Shown: positions 25,592-31,070 of the stretch, in pieces
How positions within the stretch are numbered: the stretch's first letter is position 1
Layout: the number at the start of each line of letters is the position of its first letter
Assembly: GCF_002479495.1 (NCBI RefSeq)
Contig: NZ_DLNQ01000012.1
Span: forward strand, 1 to 31,070
Reading direction: 5' to 3'
Origin: Brevundimonas sp. UBA7506
GTDB lineage: Bacteria > Pseudomonadota > Alphaproteobacteria > Caulobacterales > Caulobacteraceae
Length of the DNA stretch: 31,070 bases
Program-made: the position numbers and the translations under genes
Notes under the pieces: generated by a model
The model's input: the letters and a program-made list of their open reading frames with translations, nothing else
Told to the model about the DNA's origin: nothing
Databases searched by the model: none

Positions 25592-27000
25592 GCCGCCTGA
25601 TTGTCGTTTCGAACCGCGTCTCGGCGCCCAAGGACCCGGCCTCAGGCTCGGTCGGCGGCCTGGCCATGGCCTTGTCGGCGGCGCTGCGGAAATACGACGG
25701 CCTGTGGTTCGGCTGGTCCGGCGAGACGGTCGAGCAGTTCACCGGCGAACTGAACATCGAGGACCGCGCCGGCGTCACCGTCGCCACCGTCGATCTGGAG
25801 CCGCAGGACGTCGACGAATATTACAACGGTTACGCCAACAAGACCCTGTGGCCGCTGTTTCATCACCGGGTCGACCTGACGGCCTATGAGCGGTCCTATG
25901 GCGAGGGCTATGAGCGCACCAACCGCCGCTTCGCCGAGGTGCTGCAGCCGCTGATCCAGCCCGACGACATCATCTGGATCCACGACTATCACATGATCCC
26001 GATGGCGCGGGACCTGCGCCGTCTGGGGGTGAAGAACCGCATCGGCTTCTTCCTGCACACGCCCTGGCCGGCGCGTCAGCTTCTGGTCACCCTGCCGCAT
26101 CATCGGCGGCTGGTGGAATCGATGTTCTATTTCGACCTGATCGGTTTCCACACCCAGGAATGGCTCGGCCTGTTCGAACGCTACGTCGAGGTCGAGGCGC
26201 GGGGGCGGGTGTCGCCCGACCATGTGATCGAGGCCTTCGGGCGCCGGGTCCAGGGCGGGGTCTTCCCCATCGGCATCGACGTGGACGGCTTCCTGGCCGC
26301 GCGCGATTCGGTGCTGGGCGGCAAGACCTATGACCGGATGGCGGCGTCGGCGGCTTTCCGCTCGATGATCGTCGGCGTGGACCGGCTGGACTATTCCAAG
26401 GGGCTGGAGCAGCGCTTGCTGGGCTTTGAGCAGTTCCTGGAGGACAACCCCGCCATGCGCGGCGAGGTCTTCCTGTTGCAGGTGACGCCGATCTCTCGCG
26501 ATGACGTGGACACCTATCAAGATATTCGCGGACGGCTGGACGCCCTGGCCGGGCGCATCAACGGCGCCTATGCCGACATGGACTGGCAGCCGATCCGCTA
26601 TCTGAACCGCACCTTCCGCCGGGATCAGCTGGCGGGCCTCTATCGCGCCGCCAAGGTCGGACTGGTCACGCCCCTGCGCGACGGCATGAACCTGGTGGCC
26701 AAGGAATATGTCGCGGCCCAGAATCCCGAGGATCCCGGCGTGCTGATCCTGTCGCGCTTCGCCGGCGCCGCCGAGCAGATGGGCGAGGCCCTGCTGGTCA
26801 ATCCCTTCAGCCGCGAGGAACTGTCGGAAGCCATCAAGAAGGCGCTGACCATGCCGCTGAAGGAGCGCATCCGCAAATGGCAGGCCCTGATGCAGGTGGT
26901 GCGCGACACGGATGTCGGGATCTGGCGCGACAGCTATGTGAAGGCGCTGATGAAGGTCGAGCGTCGCGCCGACGACGAGCACATCGCCGGCGTGTTCTGA
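25588..27000 (+). CDS. otsA: alpha,alpha-trehalose-phosphate synthase (UDP-forming)
   Basis: This GT20 retaining glycosyltransferase makes trehalose 6-phosphate from a nucleotide-glucose donor and glucose 6-phosphate. The 470-residue product has RLIVVSNRV at the N-terminus, the conserved GGL, GLWFGWSGE, WIHDYHMIPMA, GFFLHTPWPA, donor-binding VDRLDYSKGLEQRL, and PLRDGMNLVAKEYVA, all expected for OtsA. Length matches the E. coli enzyme. ATG at 25588 overlaps the GH15 stop (ATGA), so translation is coupled. It is the last gene of the trehalose operon, and its stop lies 6 nt from that of the convergent GST gene. Confidence 0.96.
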   Translation: MSRLIVVSNRVSAPKDPASGSVGGLAMALSAALRKYDGLWFGWSGETVEQFTGELNIEDRAGVTVATVDLEPQDVDEYYNGYANKTLWPLFHHRVDLTAYERSYGEGYERTNRRFAEVLQPLIQPDDIIWIHDYHMIPMARDLRRLGVKNRIGFFLHTPWPARQLLVTLPHHRRLVESMFYFDLIGFHTQEWLGLFERYVEVEARGRVSPDHVIEAFGRRVQGGVFPIGIDVDGFLAARDSVLGGKTYDRMAASAAFRSMIVGVDRLDYSKGLEQRLLGFEQFLEDNPAMRGEVFLLQVTPISRDDVDTYQDIRGRLDALAGRINGAYADMDWQPIRYLNRTFRRDQLAGLYRAAKVGLVTPLRDGMNLVAKEYVAAQNPEDPGVLILSRFAGAAEQMGEALLVNPFSREELSEAIKKALTMPLKERIRKWQALMQVVRDTDVGIWRDSYVKALMKVERRADDEHIAGVF

Positions 27001-27006
27001 GGCAGT

Positions 27007-27618
27007 CTAGCTGGCCTGTGCGTACTGCGCGGGCGCCCCGTCGCGGGCGATGGCGCGGGCGTGGGCCGGGCGCGCCGCCAGCCGCTCGACATAGGCGTCC
27101 AGCAAGGGGCTGTCCGGCAGGTGCTCGCGCGCCCAGGCTACGGTGCTGCCGATCAGGACGTCGGCCACGGTGAAGCGGTCGCCCATCAGCCAGGGGCCTT
27201 CCCACAGGGCTTCCAGCAGCCGGGTGACAGCAGCGTCATAGCGGGACTTGGCGTGGGCGTCGGTTTCGACCGCACCCGTGATCTTGTTCCACAGCGACGG
27301 CTCCAGCTCGCCCGAGGCCCAGAACATCCAGGTCAGCAGCGGGCCGCGCTGCGGCGAGTTCGGGGGGAAGCCCAGTCCGGCCTCGGGATGCAGGCCCGTC
27401 AGGTAGAGGGCGACAGCCGCTGATTCCGTGATCAGGGCGCCGTCGTGCAGCAGGGCCGGGACCTTGCCGTCGGGATGCGGGTTCTTCGGGTCGGCGGCGC
27501 CCGCGCCGTCCATGCGGCGGATGTCGCAATATTCGATGCGGCAGTCGGCCCCCAGTTCCTCGACCAGCCAGACCAGGCGCGAGGAACGGGACCAGGGGGC
27601 GTGGAACAGGGTCAGCAT
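27007..27618 (-). CDS. glutathione S-transferase family protein (second)
   Basis: The 203-residue protein has an N-terminal thioredoxin-like domain (MLTLFHAPWSRSSRLVWLVEELG, shown here in two parts as MLTLFHAPWSRSS and RLVWLVEELG; GKVPALLHDGALITESAAVALYL) and a helical C-terminal domain (PWLMGDRFTVADVLIGSTVAW). A serine near the N-terminus (WSRSS) may activate glutathione, as in beta/theta-like bacterial GSTs. The substrate is unknown. ATG at 27618 has GGAGG at 7-nt spacing. It is transcribed divergently from a WYL-domain regulator, across a 111-bp gap with an inverted repeat, so that regulator may control it. Confidence 0.88.
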   Translation of the reverse strand: MLTLFHAPWSRSSRLVWLVEELGADCRIEYCDIRRMDGAGAADPKNPHPDGKVPALLHDGALITESAAVALYLTGLHPEAGLGFPPNSPQRGPLLTWMFWASGELEPSLWNKITGAVETDAHAKSRYDAAVTRLLEALWEGPWLMGDRFTVADVLIGSTVAWAREHLPDSPLLDAYVERLAARPAHARAIARDGAPAQYAQAS

Positions 27619-27677
27619 CGATAATCCTCCCAGATATCGCGCCGCGACGGGGCGTCGGCGGCGGTTCGTCTTGACTA

Positions 27678-27706
27678 CTGACACCCTGCTGCCACCATGC
27701 TGTCAG
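27678..27706. promoter_or_regulatory. candidate operator of the WYL regulator
   Basis: CTGACA (27678-27683) and TGTCAG (27701-27706) form a perfect 6-bp inverted repeat with a 17-bp spacer, between the divergent GST and regulator genes. TTGACT at 27671-27676 could be a -35 element for the regulator, though no good -10 follows. Autoregulation and control of the GST gene are inferred. Confidence 0.4.
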
Positions 27707-27729
27707 CAGTGTTCGGTCAGGGTGGGGAC

Positions 27730-28437
27730 ATGAGACGCGCCGACCGACTGTTCCAGATCATCCAGGTGCTGCGCCGGGCCTCGCGTCCGGTGACGGCCGA
27801 CGCCATCGCGGCCGAGCTGGAGACCTCCAAGCGCACCATCTATCGCGACATCGCCGCCCTGCTGGGGCAGCGGGTGCCGATCCGGGGCGAGGCGGGGCTG
27901 GGCTATGTGCTGGACGGCGGGTTTGACCTGCCGCCGCTGATGCTGACCTCGGACGAGATCGAGGCGGCGGTGCTGGGGGCGCAATGGGTGGCGGCGCGCG
28001 GCGATCCGGCCCTGGCGCGGGCGGCGCGCGACCTGACCGCCAAGATCGCCGCCATCGTGCCGGAACGCTTGCGGCCGGTGGTGCTGGAGCCGTCGGTGGC
28101 CACGCCCCCTCCCTGGGAGCAGAAGATCGAGACCGTGGACCTGGCCCAGGTGCGGGCCTGGATCCACGCCGGGCGCAAGCTGCGGCTGCACTACGCCGAT
28201 GAGCAGGGGCGCGAGACGACGCGGGTCATCTGGCCCTTCCTGATCGGCTATCATGAGCGGGCGCGACTGCTGCTGGCCTGGTGCGAGACGCGCGAGGACT
28301 TCCGCAGCTTCCGCGCCGACCGGGTGGTCGACGCCGAGTTTCTGGACGACCGCTATCCCGGCCGACCCGCCGTCCTGCGCCAGCGCTGGTTCGCAGCGAT
28401 GGAGGCGCGACGGGCGGCCGAGTGCGGGCCTCAGTAG
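27730..28437 (+). CDS. YafY-type transcriptional regulator (HTH + WYL domain)
   Basis: The 235-residue protein has an N-terminal DeoR/HTH-11-type DNA-binding domain ([40 protein letters not shown]) and a C-terminal WYL ligand-sensing domain ([56 protein letters not shown]). Such proteins respond to small ligands or nucleic acids; the ligand here is unknown. ATG at 27730 follows a G-rich sequence; ATG at 27697 would add eleven residues and overlap the candidate operator. It is divergent from a GST gene, a common pairing for regulator and target. Its 3' end overlaps the thiolase gene by 7 bp. Confidence 0.9.
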   Translation: MRRADRLFQIIQVLRRASRPVTADAIAAELETSKRTIYRDIAALLGQRVPIRGEAGLGYVLDGGFDLPPLMLTSDEIEAAVLGAQWVAARGDPALARAARDLTAKIAAIVPERLRPVVLEPSVATPPPWEQKIETVDLAQVRAWIHAGRKLRLHYADEQGRETTRVIWPFLIGYHERARLLLAWCETREDFRSFRADRVVDAEFLDDRYPGRPAVLRQRWFAAMEARRAAECGPQ

Positions 28438-29633
28438 ATCTCGAACAGACCGGCGGCTCCCATGCCTCCGCCGATGCACATGGTGACGACGCCGTATTTG
28501 GCCCCGCGCCGCTTGCCCTCGATCAGGACGTGGCCGGTCATCCGCGCGCCGGACATGCCGTAGGGGTGGCCGATGGAGACGGCGCCGCCCGAGACGTTCA
28601 GCCGGTCATTGGGGATTCCCAGCTTGTCGCGGCAGTAGAGGACCTGCACGGCGAAGGCCTCGTTCAGCTCCCAGATGCCGATGTCGTCCATAGTCAGGCC
28701 GTGGCGCTTCAGCAGCCTGGGCACGGCGAAGACGGGGCCGATGCCCATTTCGTCCGGCTCGCAGCCCGCCACCGCCATGCCGCGATAGGCGCCGAGCGGC
28801 TGCAGGCCGCGCTTCACCGCTTCGCCCGCCTCCATGACGACCGCCGCCGAGGCGCCGTCGGACAACTGGGATGCGTTGCCGGCGGTGATGAACTCGCCCT
28901 GCTGGATCTCCTCGCCGCCGCCGAAGACCGGCTTGAGCGATTGCAGGCCCTCAAGGGTGGTGTCGGGGCGATTGCCTTCGTCCTTCGACAGGGTCACCTC
29001 TTTCGACGAGGTCTCGCCGGTGGCCTTGTCCACGACCAGCATGGAGGTCGTCATCGGCACGATCTCGGCGTCGAAGCGGCCTTCGGCCTGGGCGGCCGCC
29101 GTGCGCTGCTGCGACTGCAGGGCGTATTCATCCTGGGCGTTGCGGCTGATGTTGTAGCGGCGGGCGACGACCTCGGCGGTTTCCAGCATCGACATATAGA
29201 TGTGGGGCGACAGCTTCAGCAGCGCCTCGTCCTTCATCCGGTAAAGGTTCATGTGCTGGTTCTGGACCAGAGAGATGCTCTCCAGCCCGCCGCCGACCGC
29301 CATCTTCTGGTGGTCGAAGACGACCTGCTTGGCCGCCGTGGCGATGCCCATCAGGCCCGAGGCGCACTGGCGATCCAGGCTCATGCCGGGAACGGAGGAG
29401 GGCAGGCCCGCCGCCAGCGCGACTTGGCGGGCTACGTTCGTTCCGGTTGAGCCCTGTTGCAGGGCCGCGCCCATGACGACGTCCTCGATCTCGGCAGGAT
29501 CGACGCTGGCGCGCGCGACCGCGTGCTTCACGGCGTGAGCGCCCAACTGCTGCGCCTGGGTGTCGTTGAAGGCCCCGCGATAGGCTCGTCCGATCGGGGT
29601 GCGGGCGGTGGAGACGATGACGGCTTCACGCAT
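28431..29633 (-). CDS. thiolase (acetyl-CoA C-acyltransferase)
   Basis: The 400-residue enzyme condenses or cleaves acyl-CoA thioesters. The acyl-accepting Cys90 is in [20 protein letters not shown] is in the loop carrying the asparagine. His356 is in [12 protein letters not shown], and the second cysteine, Cys386, is in [11 protein letters not shown]. All catalytic residues are present, and the length is typical of FadA/AtoB-type thiolases. With a short-chain dehydrogenase upstream on the same strand, a role in fatty-acid or polyhydroxyalkanoate metabolism is plausible; which direction it works is not visible. ATG at 29633 has only a weak purine-rich site. The 3' end overlaps the convergent regulator gene by 7 bp. 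Confidence 0.94.
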   Translation of the reverse strand: MREAVIVSTARTPIGRAYRGAFNDTQAQQLGAHAVKHAVARASVDPAEIEDVVMGAALQQGSTGTNVARQVALAAGLPSSVPGMSLDRQCASGLMGIATAAKQVVFDHQKMAVGGGLESISLVQNQHMNLYRMKDEALLKLSPHIYMSMLETAEVVARRYNISRNAQDEYALQSQQRTAAAQAEGRFDAEIVPMTTSMLVVDKATGETSSKEVTLSKDEGNRPDTTLEGLQSLKPVFGGGEEIQQGEFITAGNASQLSDGASAAVVMEAGEAVKRGLQPLGAYRGMAVAGCEPDEMGIGPVFAVPRLLKRHGLTMDDIGIWELNEAFAVQVLYCRDKLGIPNDRLNVSGGAVSIGHPYGMSGARMTGHVLIEGKRRGAKYGVVTMCIGGGMGAAGLFEIY

Positions 29634-29673
29634 CGAGAAGTTCTCTCTTTTTGGGCGCTATCGCTCGGCGCGC

Positions 29674-29838
29674 GGCGCCTCGCTGCTTGAGCGCGTGAGA
29701 GGACGCTGTCGCCGCGATGCGGACGCGCGCTGCGGGAAGCGCGTTTCCTGCCTAACAGAGAGAAGATAGGCGCCTCACGTCACGTCAACGCAAGGCGCCT
29801 TCTGAGAAGTGAGCGCGGGCCTCAAGCAGCGAGGCGCC
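29674..29838. repeat. 18-bp perfect inverted repeat flanking 129 bp, with a third related copy
   Basis: GGCGCCTCGCTGCTTGAG (29674-29691) is exactly reverse-complementary to 29821-29838. A third, imperfect copy follows in the same orientation as the second: 29818-29833 and 29843-29858 agree at 15 of 16 positions with a 25-bp period. GGCGCC also occurs at 29769-29774 and within the palindrome AAGGCGCCTT (29792-29801). Copies 2 and 3 can each form a small hairpin (GCCTC/GAGGC, or CTC/GAG in copy 3). No coding function is evident. It may be a REP-like intergenic repeat family; that would need counting across the genome. Confidence 0.75.
29763..29788 (-). promoter_or_regulatory. candidate thiolase promoter inside the inverted repeat
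   Basis: On the reverse strand TTGACG (29788-29783) and TATCTT (29768-29763) are 14 bp apart, resembling the Caulobacter housekeeping promoter, which tolerates shorter spacing than sigma-70 of E. coli. It would give a leader of about 120 nt that contains one arm of the 18-bp repeat. Weak evidence from sequence only. Confidence 0.3.
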
Positions 29839-29883
29839 AAATGGCCTCAAGCCGCGAGCGACCGCGTCGCGAGCATAGGCCTC

Positions 29884-30789
29884 TTAAGATGAGTGATGCG
29901 TCTGGGCTTTCGTCAGCTCGATCATGCCCTGGGCGGCGCCCATGTCCGGCACGATCTCGTGGCTGCGATCCGAGATGGCGTCGAAGCGGGCGGCGACCTG
30001 TTCGGGAGCGTCCGAACCGACGGCGAAGTCGCCTTGGGTCAGGGTCACATAGGCCCGCTCGAAACCGCCGGCGCCGGCGGCCAGGATGGCGCGGGTCGGG
30101 GCGTCGCGGCTGACCAGATGCAGCAGGCCCGGCGTCACCAGCTCCGGCCCCAGGGCCTCCAGAGGCAGGCCCTGCAGGTCCTCGGTCATGCGGGTGTGGG
30201 CGGTCGGGGCCAGGGCGTTGACGCGGATGTCGTTCTTGGCCCCCTCGATGGCCAGGGTCTGCATCAGGCCGACCAGGGCCATCTTGGCTGCGCCGTAGTT
30301 GGCCTGGCCGAAGTTGCCGAACAGGCCTGACGAGGAGGTGGTCATGACGATGCGGCCGTAGTTCTGGGCGCGCATGATGTCCCAGACCGCCTTGGTGCAG
30401 TGGACCGCGCCCATCAGGTGGACCTCCATCACCAGGCGGAAATCGGCCAACTCCATCTTGGCGAAGCTCTTGTCGCGCAGGATGCCGGCGTTGTTCACCA
30501 GAATGTCGATGCGGCCCCAGCGCGCCATGACCTCGGCGACCATGGCTTCGACCGCCGCCGCGTCGGTGACCGAGGCCGCATTGGCCATGGCCTCGCCGCC
30601 CGCGGCCTCGATCTCGGCGACCACGGCCTCGGCCGCGGTGGCCGACCCGCCCGAGCCGTCGCGGGCGCCGCCCAGGTCGTTGACCACCACCTTGGCTCCC
30701 CGCGCCGCCAGGGCCAGGGCGTGTTCGCGGCCCAGACCGCCGCCCGCACCCGTCACGATCGCCACCTGGCCGTCGAACCTGATCGTCAT
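29884..30789 (-). CDS. short-chain dehydrogenase/reductase, 3-hydroxyacyl-CoA dehydrogenase-like
   Basis: The 301-residue Rossmann-fold oxidoreductase has the nucleotide-binding TGAGGGLGR, VVVNDLGGARDGSG, NNAG in DILVNNAGILRD, and the catalytic Ser and YxxxK in TTSSSGLFGNFGQ and ANYGAAK. The NDLGG-type second strand and the RDKSFAKM segment resemble the dehydrogenase domain of peroxisomal multifunctional enzyme type 2, so a 3-hydroxyacyl-CoA or similar substrate is likely, by analogy. The C-terminus (residues ~240-301) is longer than in minimal SDRs. ATG at 30789 has GGAGG at 6-nt spacing. The thiolase gene lies downstream on the same strand, but 250 bp of repeat-rich DNA intervenes. Confidence 0.92.
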   Translation of the reverse strand: MTIRFDGQVAIVTGAGGGLGREHALALAARGAKVVVNDLGGARDGSGGSATAAEAVVAEIEAAGGEAMANAASVTDAAAVEAMVAEVMARWGRIDILVNNAGILRDKSFAKMELADFRLVMEVHLMGAVHCTKAVWDIMRAQNYGRIVMTTSSSGLFGNFGQANYGAAKMALVGLMQTLAIEGAKNDIRVNALAPTAHTRMTEDLQGLPLEALGPELVTPGLLHLVSRDAPTRAILAAGAGGFERAYVTLTQGDFAVGSDAPEQVAARFDAISDRSHEIVPDMGAAQGMIELTKAQTHHSS

Positions 30790-30988
30790 GCCTTGCCTCC
30801 GTTGTGTTTCAAAATGGTCCTAGCAGGCTCGATTGAGGGAAAAAACGGCCCGATGTGTTGAAAGGGCGCCACAGTTGTCACAATGCGGGGAAAGATGGCG
30901 GAACCTGAGCGGTCTCGTGCCGTTGAAGCCCCCTGAGTGCTGACGTCATCGACGACGGCTTTCGGATCAACTTGAGTGTGAGGACACT

Positions 30989-31070
30989 ATGAAGCTCAAA
31001 CTTCTCGCCAGTGTCGCCGCGGCCGGGCTGTGCGTGGCCGGCGCTGCGTCGGCTGAGCCGGACGGCTGGT
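30989..31070 (+). CDS. outer-membrane (OmpA-like) protein, N-terminus only, cut by window end
   Basis: Only 27 codons are present. They encode a signal peptide (MKLKLLASVAAAGLCVAG, cleavage after ASA) followed by EPDGW. This start resembles OmpA-type beta-barrel proteins of Caulobacterales from memory, but the mature domain is outside the window, so the family is tentative. GAGGA lies 4 nt before ATG at 30989. The 199-bp gap to the divergent dehydrogenase gene holds a TGACGTCA palindrome (30941-30948) and no convincing promoter match. Confidence 0.6.
   Translation, partial: MKLKLLASVAAAGLCVAGAASAEPDGW

Noticed and set aside
29634..29883. Possible two-piece tmRNA, because CTCGCTGCTTGA could read as a tag ending in LAA
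   Set aside because: No tRNA-like acceptor arm, T-loop TTCGA motif or sufficient length is present; the repeat structure explains the matching triplets.

Overview
The window is high-GC DNA whose gene content fits an alphaproteobacterium of the Caulobacterales, most likely Brevundimonas or a relative. This is inferred from the rpmH-rnpA-yidC-engB block, the protein sequences, and the start of an OmpA-like gene at the right edge. The first ~110 bases are almost pure G and look like a contig-end sequencing artefact. No prophage, insertion sequence, CRISPR array or defence system is visible. This is a compact chromosomal housekeeping region.

Left part (1-12,120): a tRNA-Arg(ACG) gene; a lipoprotein gamma-glutamyltransferase; an LpxR-like exported protein; nrdA (class I ribonucleotide reductase large subunit, reverse strand); a PAP2 phosphatase; an acetyl-CoA hydrolase/transferase; a MASE1 hybrid histidine kinase; a glutathione S-transferase; nrdB; and a small exported protein. 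nrdA and nrdB are 5.4 kb apart on opposite strands. Each has an NrdR-type palindrome upstream, and the two share an identical 10-bp core, so they probably form a split regulon. Neither subunit shows an ATP-cone.

Middle (12,121-19,343): a reverse-strand pair with overlapping start and stop codons (TVP38/TMEM64 membrane protein, then an orphan sensor histidine kinase). Divergent from it is the rpmH-rnpA-yidC-engB cluster, headed by a clear promoter (TTGACT, 17 bp, TATACG). An LLM-class flavin oxidoreductase follows.

Right part (18,824-31,070): a reverse-strand surface-polysaccharide group (KpsF/KdsD-type arabinose-5-phosphate isomerase, GT4 glycosyltransferase, Wza-like export lipoprotein, and a coupled protein of unknown function). 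Divergent from it is a trehalose operon, otsB - GH15 hydrolase - otsA, with ATGA overlaps at both junctions. After these come a second GST divergent from a WYL-domain regulator, a thiolase, a short-chain dehydrogenase, and the first 82 bases of an outer-membrane protein gene. The 250-bp gap between thiolase and dehydrogenase carries an 18-bp perfect inverted repeat and a third related copy, and is the least explained DNA in the window.

Five of six convergent gene pairs are separated by 6 bp or less, or overlap. The best-supported new observations are the NrdR-box pairs, the intergenic repeat, the TVP38-kinase coupling, and the unknown gene coupled to the Wza-like gene. No wholly new system could be identified with confidence.
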